A stretch of 64,000 nt of DNA, from contig CALRWV020000007.1 of the NCBI GenBank assembly GCA_943371965.1, forward strand, positions 62,001 to 126,000. The letters run 5' to 3'. The notes under the pieces were generated by a model, which saw only the letters and a program-made list of their open reading frames with translations, did not search any database and was not told the DNA's origin. Within the stretch, counting starts at the first letter, position 1, and the number at the start of each line of letters is the position of its first letter. Below, piece by piece: positions 1 to 8,893 of the stretch. This DNA comes from CALRWV02 sp943371965. GTDB lineage: Bacteria; Bacteroidota; JABWAT01. Position numbers and translations under genes: made by a program.

Positions 1-1110
1 CACGTTTTAGACAGTGCTATCCAAAAAGCTTATGGCGGAAAAAGAAAAATCGAATGGTTTGAAGTCTATGCCGGTGAAAAGGCGAATGATGTTTACGGGC
101 CAAATACCTGGCTTCCTGAAGATACCATTACTGCAGTAAAAGAATATTCAACAGGAATCAAAGGACCACTTACCACTCCTGTTGGTGGCGGAATACGTTC
201 AATCAACGTTGCTTTGAGACAAATGCTGGATCTGTATGTTTGTTTGCGTCCCGTTCAATATTTCAAAGGAGTTCCTTCTCCACTGAAACGTCCTGAACTG
301 GTTGATATGGTTATTTTCCGTGAAAACACCGAAGATATTTATGCAGGAATTGAATGGAAAGCCGGAACACCGGAAGCAAAAAAAGTGGTTGATTGGCTGA
401 TGACTGAAATGAAAGTCAACAAAATCCGTTTCCCTCAAACTTCATCAATCGGTATAAAGCCGGTTTCTGAAGAAGGTTCAAAAAGACTAATCAGAGCTGC
501 GTTGAAATATGCGATTGAAAACAACAGAAAATCTGTAACTTTTGTCCACAAAGGCAACATCATGAAATACACAGAAGGTGCTTTCCGTGATTGGGGTTAT
601 GAGTTGGTAAAAGCAGAATTTTCTGATAAAGCAGTCGGTTGGGATGATTGTGGCGGAAATCCACCAGCCGGAAAAATTCTGGTAAAGGATGTTATTGCCG
701 ATAATTTCCTTCAGCAAATTCTGTTGAGACCTGCAGAATATGATGTCATTGCAACCCTGAATCTGAACGGAGATTATTTCTCTGATGCGTTGGCAGCTCA
801 GGTTGGCGGAATTGGAATTGCACCGGGTGCAAACATCAATTACGAAAACGGTTATTCGGTATTTGAAGCAACACACGGAACTGCTCCAAAATATGCAAAT
901 CTGGATAAAGTAAATCCGGGTTCATTGATTTTGAGCGGTGAAATGATGCTTCGTTATTTCAAATGGACTGAAGCTGCTGACCTGATTCTGAAAGGTTTGA
1001 GCAAAGCCATCGAAAACAAAACAGTTACTTATGATTTTGCCCGTGGAATGGATGGAGCTAAAGAAGTTTCCTGTTCTGAATTCGGTAAGCAGATCGTAAA
1101 CTGCATGTAA
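1..1110 (+). CDS. icd: NADP-dependent isocitrate dehydrogenase, 5' end outside window
   Basis: Converts isocitrate to 2-oxoglutarate and CO2 in the TCA cycle. The frame is open from base 1 and lacks only the N-terminus; 369 codons are present. It follows the E. coli Icd pattern: a GGGIRSINVALR segment near window residue 63, containing the serine that AceK phosphorylates in E. coli, then IFRENTEDIYAGIEW, and a late ATHGTAPKYA coenzyme-binding stretch. An internal ATG at 214 is not the start, because strongly conserved sequence lies upstream of it. A bidirectional hairpin terminator follows directly. No AceK is in the window, so phosphorylation control is unproven. The family call is secure. 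Confidence 0.97.
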   Translation, partial: HVLDSAIQKAYGGKRKIEWFEVYAGEKANDVYGPNTWLPEDTITAVKEYSTGIKGPLTTPVGGGIRSINVALRQMLDLYVCLRPVQYFKGVPSPLKRPELVDMVIFRENTEDIYAGIEWKAGTPEAKKVVDWLMTEMKVNKIRFPQTSSIGIKPVSEEGSKRLIRAALKYAIENNRKSVTFVHKGNIMKYTEGAFRDWGYELVKAEFSDKAVGWDDCGGNPPAGKILVKDVIADNFLQQILLRPAEYDVIATLNLNGDYFSDALAAQVGGIGIAPGANINYENGYSVFEATHGTAPKYANLDKVNPGSLILSGEMMLRYFKWTEAADLILKGLSKAIENKTVTYDFARGMDGAKEVSCSEFGKQIVNCM

Positions 1111-1114
1111 TTTC

Positions 1115-1147
1115 AAAAAAAAGGCTGATTCAATCAGCCTTTTTTTA
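1115..1147. terminator. Bidirectional intrinsic terminator after icd
   Basis: Stem AGGCTGAT/ATCAGCCT at 1122-1129 and 1133-1140 with a 3-nt loop. An A-run lies before it and a T-run after it, so it can stop icd on + and the Yip1-like gene on -. Confidence 0.9.
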
Positions 1148-1213
1148 TATCCCATTAAATCCGTTTGTCAATCCTGTGTTCTATAGAAACTCCATTGTAA
1201 ATCCACCCTTTTC

Positions 1214-1930
1214 CTATCTCGCTGAAACGTACATTGAAAATCCCAAAATGATCAGATATGGAATCATAACAGCCAAAATGGAAGACAACCAGCTTGTTTT
1301 TGCACTGACTTTAAACCCGACAATCAGGAAATAATAGTAAGCCGCTGTAAATACATCAAGCGATGAAAAAAGCTGATGCAGCCAATTATCAGAGTTATAA
1401 TTGTTAATCAATAAAATGATTCCGAGTGAACTGTGAAGGTTTCCGAGCGCAATTTGAAGTGAATTCGTAACAATCACTTTTATTCCAGTCAAAATGGAAA
1501 GTATCGAAATCATGCTCATTGAACTGGCAAATGGGAATTTTCCCGTTGTACTAACAAAACTTCCGATAATGTAATAATAAAAGGATGACAGAAAAAAGAT
1601 CAGACAGAAATTCAATGTGTATCCAACCGAAGTCCACATTTCACCGTCTTTTTCAATACTGGCAGAAACGATTTTCTTGTTGAATTCCGCCTGTTCCGCA
1701 GTGATTTCCTTTTTCATCAATTGCTTATCAATTTCAATCATCCGCTGACTGATGATTTCCTGTTTCAAAACCGGATCAGAAGCCGACCAGTAACTGAACA
1801 CCAAAGTCAGAATGGCAGCGGTTAAAAATCCGATAGCAATATTTCTCCCCGAAAGAGGTTTTTCATTCAGTCCATGAAATGCTTCCGAAGGAGTTGAGAA
1901 CAACATTGAAAACCGGTTGAAAATATCCAT
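1214..1930 (-). CDS. Yip1-domain-like integral membrane protein
   Basis: 238 residues. An N-terminal cytoplasmic segment (about 1-28) opens with a short motif around FSTPSEAF, typical of bacterial YIP1-family proteins. A first hydrophobic helix at about 30-48 is followed by a soluble charged loop (about 50-100, lysine/glutamate-rich) and then about four further membrane segments to the C-terminus. No catalytic residues can be assigned, and the function of bacterial Yip1-like proteins is not established. It is transcribed alone, divergently from alaS, and ends facing icd across the shared terminator. The family call rests on topology and the N-terminal motif, so it is moderate. Confidence 0.6.
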   Translation of the reverse strand: MDIFNRFSMLFSTPSEAFHGLNEKPLSGRNIAIGFLTAAILTLVFSYWSASDPVLKQEIISQRMIEIDKQLMKKEITAEQAEFNKKIVSASIEKDGEMWTSVGYTLNFCLIFFLSSFYYYIIGSFVSTTGKFPFASSMSMISILSILTGIKVIVTNSLQIALGNLHSSLGIILLINNYNSDNWLHQLFSSLDVFTAAYYYFLIVGFKVSAKTSWLSSILAVMIPYLIILGFSMYVSAR

Positions 1931-1981
1931 GTTAAATCCTGTGATTTCCGTTAAACTGAAATGAAATTCATTCAGCTAAAA

Positions 1982-2012
1982 TTGTAAAAAATCAGGTCAA
2001 TTGCTATCTTCC
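1982..2012 (+). promoter_or_regulatory. Predicted alaS promoter (TTG-N20-TATCTTCC)
   Basis: TTG at 1982-1984, a 20-bp spacer, then TATCTTCC at 2005-2012, one of several same-shaped promoters in this window. It covers the TTG at 2001 that would lengthen the alaS frame, so it supports the ATG at 2061. Confidence 0.55.
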
Positions 2013-2060
2013 CTTTTTAAATTTTTCACTCACTTACAAACAAATCCAGTTCACATTTTT

Positions 2061-4709
2061 ATGTTAACCTCTACCCAAATCAGACAGACTTTTCTCGACT
2101 TTTTCAAAAAATACAATCACACCATTGTGGAAAGTGCTCCGGTTTTTCCGTACGATGATCCAACTCTGCTTTTTACCAATGCGGGAATGAATCAGTTTAA
2201 AGACGTTTTTCTTGGAAAAGGAACCCGTTCTTATGTCCGTGCTGCCGATACCCAAAAATGTATCCGCGTTTCGGGTAAGCACAATGATCTTGAAGAAGTA
2301 GGCGTTGATACATACCACCACACTCTTTTTGAAATGCTTGGAAACTGGTCGTTTGGTGATTATTTCAAACAGGATGCAATTAAATGGGCTTGGGAATTAT
2401 TGGTTGATGTTTACAAAATTCCAGTTGACCGGATTTATGTGACCGTTTTTGAAGGAAGTGTTGATGATAAACTTCCGTTCGATCAGGAAGCTTTTGATGT
2501 TTGGAAAACTGTTATTGCTGAAGACCGTATTTTAAAGGGAAATAAAAAAGATAATTTCTGGGAAATGGGTGATACAGGTCCGTGCGGTCCATGTACAGAA
2601 ATCCATGTTGATTTGCGTGATGATGCTGAACGTAAATTGGTCGACGGAAAACTTTTGGTTAATCAATCAGATCCGCATGTGATCGAAATCTGGAACAATG
2701 TCTTTATTGAATTCAACAGAAAATCGGATGGCAGCCTTGAAAAACTTCCTGCACAGCATGTTGATACCGGAATGGGATTCGAACGTTTGTGCATGGTGAT
2801 TCAGGGGAAAAAATCAACCTATGACACTGATGTTTTTGCTCCGATCATGGCAAAAATCACAGACCTCAGTGGAAAAAAATATGAAGGTGATAATCAGATT
2901 CCGATCCGCGTTATTGCAGATCATATCCGTTCCATTTCTTTCTCAATTGCTGATGGCGTAATTCCTTCCAATGACGGTCGTGGTTATGTTATCAGACGTA
3001 TTTTACGCCGTGCTGCACGTTATGGTAGAAAACTCGGATTGACACAACCCTTCCTTTACAAAATTGTTGGCGTTCTTTCAGACGAAATGGGACACGTTTT
3101 TCCTGAAATGATCAAACGCCGCGAACATGTTGAACGCGTTATCAAATCAGAAGAAGAAAGTTTCAGTGCCGCTCTTGACCGCGGCACACAAATCTTTGAA
3201 GAAATTTCACAGAAACTGATTGCTGCAGGAAAAAAAGAATTTCCGGGAGCTGACGCTTTTAAATTGTACGATACTTACGGATTCCCTCTTGATCTAACAA
3301 GATTGATGGCTTCCGAAATCAACCTGACAACTGATGAAGCAGGTTTTACCCAATTGATGGAAGAACAGCGCGACCGAGCACGTCGTGCCGGAAAATTCAC
3401 TGTAAATCATGATGAGAATTCCGGTTCGTGGGAAAAAATTTCGGACGGAAAAAATTCACAGTTTAAAGGTTACGAAACTTTGACTTCCGATTTTGAAGTC
3501 CGTGAAGTTCGCAAAGGACCTAACTACATCGAAGTGGTTTTGGATCAGACTCCTTTTTATGGAGAATCCGGCGGTCAGGTTGGAGACAACGGTTATCTTG
3601 AAATTGAAGGTTCTCGTTACCCTGTTTTGGACACTCAAAAAGTAAATGACAAAATCATTCATTTGGTTGAAGCCTTCCCTTCTGTTTCCGGAAAAGTTAC
3701 CGGTAAAGCAGTTGTCAATTTAACCGACAGAAAAAATACTGCACGGAATCACACCGCTACCCACTTGCTTCATGCAGCACTCAGAATTGTGTTGGGTGAT
3801 CATGTTCATCAGGCGGGTTCATTGGTTGCTCCAGACCGTTTGAGATTCGACTTTGCACATTTCGAAAAAATTACGGATGAACAGCTTCAAACCATAGAAA
3901 AACTTGTTAGGACTGAAATCAACAAATCAATTGATTTGAATATCAAAGTTACTTCTTTTGACCAGGCTCAAACTGAAGGAGCCATGGCATTGTTCGGTGA
4001 GAAATACGGAAATGAAGTCCGTGTGATCACAATTGGAGATTTTTCAAAGGAACTTTGCGGCGGAACCCATCTTCATAACACCGCAGAAGTTGGTCATTTC
4101 AGAATTATTTCGGAAGGATCAGTTGCTGCAGGTGTTAGACGTATTGAAGCTGTTACAGGTCAATCGGCAGAAGAATTGGTTGAACATGAACGTCAACTTC
4201 TGAAATCAATTACGGCAATTCTTCATCAGAACAAAATACAGAATCTGTCACACTCAATTGAAGAATTGGTTGATGCCAAAAAATCACTTGAAAAGGAAGT
4301 TCAGAAATTGCGTTTGGCTCAGTCGGAAACTCTTGTTGAAAAGTTCATTACTTCTGCTTCCACTATTGATGGAATTCGTTTGGTTACCGGAGAATTGACT
4401 GATATTTCAATGGATGAATTGAAAGTTGTAGGCAATAATCTCCGTGAAAAACTGAAAACGTTGGCAGTTGGAATATTAATTTCAGTTGTTGATTCAAAAG
4501 CTGTGTTGGTTGTTGTTGTTACCGATGATCTTGCAAAAAATAAAAAATTGAGTGCAGGAAAACTTGTTGGTGATGTAGCAAAAATTCTGGACGGCAATGG
4601 TGGTGGTCAACCTCATATTGCCACTGCCGGTGGAAAAAATATTGCAAAAATCCAGGAAGCTTTAAATCAATCTTCACACATTGTTAAATCGTATCTTTCG
4701 TTGAATTAA
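2061..4709 (+). CDS. alaS: Alanyl-tRNA synthetase
   Basis: Class II synthetase that charges tRNA-Ala. 882 residues from the ATG at 2061, the family's normal size; a longer frame from TTG 2001 adds 20 unconserved residues and overlaps the promoter, so I reject it. The catalytic core opens with IRQTFLDFFKK and carries GDTGPCGPCTE and the GRGYVIRRILRRA stretch. The editing domain shows TATHLLHAAL near residue 566 and CGGTH near 665, which together hold the zinc-binding His/Cys set used to hydrolyse mischarged Ser/Gly-tRNA. The C-terminal C-Ala domain ends with a GNGGGQPHIA-type motif. The GGGP synthase gene follows after 12 bp, so co-transcription is likely. Confidence 0.98.
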   Translation: MLTSTQIRQTFLDFFKKYNHTIVESAPVFPYDDPTLLFTNAGMNQFKDVFLGKGTRSYVRAADTQKCIRVSGKHNDLEEVGVDTYHHTLFEMLGNWSFGDYFKQDAIKWAWELLVDVYKIPVDRIYVTVFEGSVDDKLPFDQEAFDVWKTVIAEDRILKGNKKDNFWEMGDTGPCGPCTEIHVDLRDDAERKLVDGKLLVNQSDPHVIEIWNNVFIEFNRKSDGSLEKLPAQHVDTGMGFERLCMVIQGKKSTYDTDVFAPIMAKITDLSGKKYEGDNQIPIRVIADHIRSISFSIADGVIPSNDGRGYVIRRILRRAARYGRKLGLTQPFLYKIVGVLSDEMGHVFPEMIKRREHVERVIKSEEESFSAALDRGTQIFEEISQKLIAAGKKEFPGADAFKLYDTYGFPLDLTRLMASEINLTTDEAGFTQLMEEQRDRARRAGKFTVNHDENSGSWEKISDGKNSQFKGYETLTSDFEVREVRKGPNYIEVVLDQTPFYGESGGQVGDNGYLEIEGSRYPVLDTQKVNDKIIHLVEAFPSVSGKVTGKAVVNLTDRKNTARNHTATHLLHAALRIVLGDHVHQAGSLVAPDRLRFDFAHFEKITDEQLQTIEKLVRTEINKSIDLNIKVTSFDQAQTEGAMALFGEKYGNEVRVITIGDFSKELCGGTHLHNTAEVGHFRIISEGSVAAGVRRIEAVTGQSAEELVEHERQLLKSITAILHQNKIQNLSHSIEELVDAKKSLEKEVQKLRLAQSETLVEKFITSASTIDGIRLVTGELTDISMDELKVVGNNLREKLKTLAVGILISVVDSKAVLVVVVTDDLAKNKKLSAGKLVGDVAKILDGNGGGQPHIATAGGKNIAKIQEALNQSSHIVKSYLSLN

Positions 4710-4721
4710 ATCAAAAAATAT

Positions 4722-5474
4722 ATGAATGTATTCCCGCTTATTTCTGAAGCAAAAAAAGACAATCGCGGTTTGCTGGTTGTTCTGATTGATCCTGATAAGA
4801 TCACAATTGCCGAATGCAAAACTTTTGCACAAAGCGCAGAATCAAAAGGAATTGACATTGTTCTGGTTGGTGGAAGCCTGTTAAGTACCAATCAGTTTGG
4901 ACCGGTCATTGAAACTTTGAAAGCCAACACCAAACTCCCAGTTGTAATCTTTCCCGGCTCTCACATGCAGGTCAATCAACATGCAGATGCTATTTTGTTT
5001 TTGTCACTTATCAGCGGAAGAAATCCAGAATATTTAATTGGAAATCAGGTCATTGCAAGTCCGATGATCAAAGCAATGAAACTGGAACCGATTTCAACCG
5101 GATATATGATTATCGATTCAGGAAAACCAACTTCTGCCTCTTTCATGAGCAACAGTTTACCTATACCGCGGAACAAACCTGATATCGCAGCTGTTCATGC
5201 TTTGGCTGCAGAATATCTGGGAATGAAACAGGTCTATCTGGAAGGTGGAAGTGGTGCAGAAAATCCGGTTCCTGTTGAAATGATTAAAGTGGTTTCAAAA
5301 ACAACGACAATTCCAATTTGGGTTGGCGGCGGAATCAAAACTCCTGAAGATGCAAGAATCAGAATTGAAGCGGGTGCAACTGCAATTGTAATCGGTACAC
5401 ATTTTGAAAAAAATAACGGTCATCATCTGGTTGAATCTTTCGCGGAAGCAATCAAGGAAAAAGTAGGCAAATAG
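4722..5474 (+). CDS. Geranylgeranylglyceryl phosphate synthase family (PcrB-like)
   Basis: A 250-residue TIM barrel of the GGGPS/PcrB family, which joins sn-glycerol-1-phosphate to a prenyl diphosphate to make an ether lipid. Visible marks are LIDPDK near residue 22 (Mg/phosphate loop), FPGSHMQ near 77, YLEGGSG near 170 and the phosphate-binding VGGGI and IVIGTHFE near the C-terminus. Bacteroidota carry group II GGGPS enzymes of this kind; archaeal membranes use the same reaction. It lies between alaS and gmhA with very short gaps, suggesting an operon with gmhA and the sugar transferase. No glycerol-1-phosphate dehydrogenase or second prenyltransferase is in the window, so the final lipid is unknown. 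Confidence 0.9.
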   Translation: MNVFPLISEAKKDNRGLLVVLIDPDKITIAECKTFAQSAESKGIDIVLVGGSLLSTNQFGPVIETLKANTKLPVVIFPGSHMQVNQHADAILFLSLISGRNPEYLIGNQVIASPMIKAMKLEPISTGYMIIDSGKPTSASFMSNSLPIPRNKPDIAAVHALAAEYLGMKQVYLEGGSGAENPVPVEMIKVVSKTTTIPIWVGGGIKTPEDARIRIEAGATAIVIGTHFEKNNGHHLVESFAEAIKEKVGK

Positions 5475-5476
5475 TC

Positions 5477-6073
5477 ATGGCAACATTTCAGGAAAATGTG
5501 GAATTCACAAAGAAAAGTTTTCTTCAATCCATCGAAGTAAAAAAACAGGTTGCAGAACATTCATCAGAATCCATTGTTAAGATGGCAGAAGTTATTATTG
5601 ATTGTTTCAAAAGTGGCGGCAAATTATTGATCTGCGGCAATGGCGGTTCTGCTTCTGACAGTCAGCACATTGCAACTGAATTTACTATCCGCTACCGCGG
5701 TTCATTTGACCGTCCTGCACTTCCCGCAATTGCTCTAACAACCGATTCTTCCGCCATGACAGCCGGACCCAATGATATCGGATTTGAAAATACGTTTATG
5801 AGAATGACCGAAGCTTACGGCAGAAAAGGTGATGTTTTGCTGGGTCTTTCCACTTCCGGAAATTCAGAAAATGTTATCCGTGCCATGAAATATGCACGTG
5901 CAAACGGAATGAAAGTTCTTGGTTTGTTAGGTGGAAATGGTGGAAAAATGCCGGAACTCTGCGATGAATTTGTAACGGTTCCCTGGAATGGTTCCAATCA
6001 CGTTCAGGAAAGCCACATAACAATCGGTCACATCATTGTTCAAATGGTTGAGGAAACACTTTACCAGAAGTAA
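5477..6073 (+). CDS. gmhA: SIS-domain sedoheptulose-7-phosphate isomerase
   Basis: 198 residues, the usual GmhA length. It isomerises sedoheptulose 7-phosphate to glycero-manno-heptose 7-phosphate, the first step to ADP-heptose for LPS core. The SIS core shows CGNGGSASDSQHIATEF near residue 52 and STSGNSENVI near 118. The C-terminal QESHITIGHIIVQ motif carries the catalytic histidine. It starts two bases after the GGGPS stop and ends two bases before the next gene. The matching epimerase hldD lies 34 kb away at 40252, so heptose synthesis is split over two loci in the window. Confidence 0.92.
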   Translation: MATFQENVEFTKKSFLQSIEVKKQVAEHSSESIVKMAEVIIDCFKSGGKLLICGNGGSASDSQHIATEFTIRYRGSFDRPALPAIALTTDSSAMTAGPNDIGFENTFMRMTEAYGRKGDVLLGLSTSGNSENVIRAMKYARANGMKVLGLLGGNGGKMPELCDEFVTVPWNGSNHVQESHITIGHIIVQMVEETLYQK

Positions 6074-6075
6074 CA

Positions 6076-7461
6076 ATGGCTCAACAATCTTCTACAACCG
6101 ATAAAACCTGGCTTCTCACCATCATTGCGTGTCTCGTTGATTGCATTTTTTTTATTGCAGGAATCGTTTTAATTTATTTTGTAAGATTTCATACAGGATG
6201 GTTTGAAACTCCACTCGGCATACCGGAACTTTTACTTTACATTAAAGGCTCTTTTTTACTTCTTCCAATTTATTTATATCTCATAAACGAATTCAGTCTT
6301 TATGATTGGGGACGCAATACTTATTATTTCGATGAGATTCCTGCTTTTTTCAAAGTAACCTTTCTGACCTTTACTGCTGCGGCAACCATTGCTTTTTTTT
6401 TCCGCGATACCACTTTTTCAAGATCCATCTTTCTGATTTTTCTGAGCGGGAATTTCTTATTTCTGCTTCTGGCTCACTTCACCATAAGAACACTTTTCAA
6501 AAAACTGCTTCCTGACCGGTTTTTTACTTTCAACAGTTTGGTTATAGGAAGCGGAAGTCTGTTCGAAAATATCAAAAAAAAATATCCGAGCTTTCTGAAT
6601 AAATACATCACATATAAGTTTGAAGAATTTGTTGAACTTTCTTCCTTCGATATTGAAGAAATAAAAAATCAGATTTTTGATAAAAAAATAAAATCGATTT
6701 TCATCATTTCGGACATTGTGAATCATGAAAAGACTTATGATTTGCTGCGTCAGCTTGATGGATTCAATCTCGAAATTGCCGTTTTACCAGATAAACTGGA
6801 ATTCATAACCAGCCGTACTGAATTCAAAACCATTGCCGGATTTCCCTTTTATCTGGTCAAACATTCCATTCTTTCTCCGTTTGACAGATTCATTAAACGA
6901 TTATTCGATTTTACTTTTTCTGGTTTGCTGCTTGTCTTTTTGTCTCCAATTTTTCTGCTGATTTCCATGATGGTAAAACTGACATCAAAGGGGCCAGTAT
7001 TTTTTAAACAGGAACGTGTAGGGTTAAATGGAGTAACGTTCAACTGTTACAAATTCAGGAGCATGGTAACTGATGCTGAAATAAAATCGGGACCGGTTTG
7101 GGCTTCAAAAAATGATCCGAGAGTTACTTCGGTTGGAAAATTTTTACGCCGTTTCAGCCTTGATGAATTACCGCAAATCTGGAATGTTTTTATCGGTGAA
7201 ATGAGTTTGGTTGGACCTCGGCCGGAACGTCCTTTTTTCGTCAATCAGTTTAAAGATCAGGTTCCGAAATACAATGAACGTCACCGGTTGAAAGCAGGAA
7301 TGACGGGTTGGGCTCAGGTTAGTGGTTTACGTCAGGATGCTACCATCGAAGACAGAACCAAGTACGATGTTTATTATATCGAAAATTGGTCGTTATGGTT
7401 TGATATCAAGATTTTATTTATGACAGTTTCTGCGGTGATTTTCGGGGAAGATGCGTACTGA
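6076..7461 (+). CDS. Polyprenyl-phosphate sugar-1-phosphate transferase (WbaP/WcaJ family)
   Basis: Initiates exopolysaccharide or O-antigen repeat units by moving a sugar-1-phosphate from a UDP-sugar to undecaprenyl phosphate at the inner membrane. 461 residues: about four N-terminal helices (10-130), a soluble CoA-binding-like domain (about 150-260), a re-entrant membrane segment beginning KRLFDFTFSG, then the catalytic domain with KFRSM, the DELPQIWNVF stretch and the GEMSLVGPRPE signature, ending GMTGWAQVSG. All family landmarks are present. The sugar specificity cannot be read. It is the last gene of the alaS-GGGPS-gmhA run. Confidence 0.92.
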   Translation: MAQQSSTTDKTWLLTIIACLVDCIFFIAGIVLIYFVRFHTGWFETPLGIPELLLYIKGSFLLLPIYLYLINEFSLYDWGRNTYYFDEIPAFFKVTFLTFTAAATIAFFFRDTTFSRSIFLIFLSGNFLFLLLAHFTIRTLFKKLLPDRFFTFNSLVIGSGSLFENIKKKYPSFLNKYITYKFEEFVELSSFDIEEIKNQIFDKKIKSIFIISDIVNHEKTYDLLRQLDGFNLEIAVLPDKLEFITSRTEFKTIAGFPFYLVKHSILSPFDRFIKRLFDFTFSGLLLVFLSPIFLLISMMVKLTSKGPVFFKQERVGLNGVTFNCYKFRSMVTDAEIKSGPVWASKNDPRVTSVGKFLRRFSLDELPQIWNVFIGEMSLVGPRPERPFFVNQFKDQVPKYNERHRLKAGMTGWAQVSGLRQDATIEDRTKYDVYYIENWSLWFDIKILFMTVSAVIFGEDAY

Positions 7462-7578
7462 AAAATGTTGGATTACATTCAAACTCTAAATTTGAAATGT
7501 TATGTCTTTCAAATAAATAATTTTTAATAAATTAACTCTTAATTCTCAGTTTTAAAATTGGGAAAGCACTTAATATTC

Positions 7579-8739
7579 TCAATAATTCTTTTTAAAAACA
7601 TAAAACTTCCAGTCACTCTCCATAGTAACATACCGTTCATTTGCGGCATACATTCTAACGGAAGCATCATCAGGATCAAATTTCCAAACAACTTCACCAT
7701 TATCGGGATTTAGCAAAAAAATGCCACCCAATGTATGGGCAATTTTAAACAAATAAGTACCGTCAAACATCATGGGGTTTGAAGTGGAACCAGTTTCTTC
7801 ATTTTTCTTTGACCAGATTAGTGAACCATCACTAATTTTTCTGCATTGAATATAGAAAGAAGAACTTGAAACAAAGAAGCGGTCATTGTTTTTATCTGGT
7901 AATGGAATTTCCCAACCAGCAGAAGTATCAGTTAAATTAATTTTCTTCCAAATTACCTTTCCTGTTTCTGCGTTCAAACAAGTTAAGTCCCCTGAAGCAT
8001 TGCAATGGAAAACTCGATTGTCGCTATATGAAATTTTACTTTCAAATTCATAATGTATTCTTCTTTCATCAGTTGAAAAATCGTTATATGTCCAAATTGT
8101 ATCTCCGTTTTCGGGTTTAATGCATCTAATCATACCGTCTTCAATTGTGGAGTTTGGTCTATACCACGTATGTAGCATGTACAATTTACTTGAAGCAGTC
8201 AAAATATAGTTTACAGCTCTGTGACCTTCTTTTCTCCAAAGCTCAGTTCCATTACCGCAATCTAAAACATATAGAGAATTATAACTTGCAATAAATAATT
8301 TTCCATTTAATTCAGCCATAATAGTGGTATTGTCCACAGGATTTTCAGTTGCCAAATCAATTTTCCAAGCTAAACTTCCATCGTTAATATTAATTGCAAA
8401 TATCCGCTTGTTACTTCGCACATAAATATTTTGGCCGTCATAAACGTAAAAAGGAAGAAACTAATCATTTACAGTATCAATCGGTACTCTCCATAAACGT
8501 TCACCTGTTTCTGTTTTAAAGCAAGTCAAATAGCCGTCAATATTGGCGGCTATTTTTTCATTGGTTATAATTGGTACCTGATCCGGTACAGTTAATCTTT
8601 CCTTTATTGGAGTAGTCCATATTAAAGTTAGCGGATCTTTTTTGGAATCCTCATTCTCATTATCAAACCAATTACAACTAAATAGACACAATGAGAGAGT
8701 AAATATTAACAAATAACGGTAAATCACAAATTTTCCCAA
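7579..8739 (-). pseudogene. PQQ-like beta-propeller lipoprotein, interrupted by an in-frame TAG
   Basis: Downstream copy of the 8894-10039 gene. After VPIDTVND the intact copy reads Trp-Phe-Leu-Pro, whereas here the Trp codon TGG is TAG at 8461-8463. Reading resumes in the same frame for another 293 codons, ending exactly like the paralog. No frameshift is needed. The start is also weak: TTG at 8739 behind AAAGGAG, or GTG at 8727. The lipobox ends CLFSC. Repeated W/V-W-K strand motifs mark PQQ/BamB-like blades. It is either a recent pseudogene, a two-piece protein restarting at GTG 8421, or a base error. The intact frame downstream suggests the stop is young. Confidence 0.8.
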
Positions 8740-8893
8740 GTTTTAAATCGCTCCTTTTTTTAACTCATTTGGCTTGATTTAAAAATACTTTCATTAATAA
8801 CATCTTCTACAATTTTGGGAAAAGATATCTACTAGAAAATGTGTAATTACATAAATTGCTGAGATTATTTTCTGTGGCTAAAGCTTAATAATC

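Noticed and set aside
214..240. icd start at ATG 214
   Set aside because: Conserved Icd sequence continues upstream to base 1; the true start lies outside the window.
2001..2060. Longer alaS start at TTG 2001
   Set aside because: The added 20 residues are unlike AlaS, and the region holds the predicted promoter.
7462..7566. Terminator after the sugar transferase gene
   Set aside because: A weak ACATT-CAAA/TTTGAAATGT pairing without a T-run; not enough to annotate.
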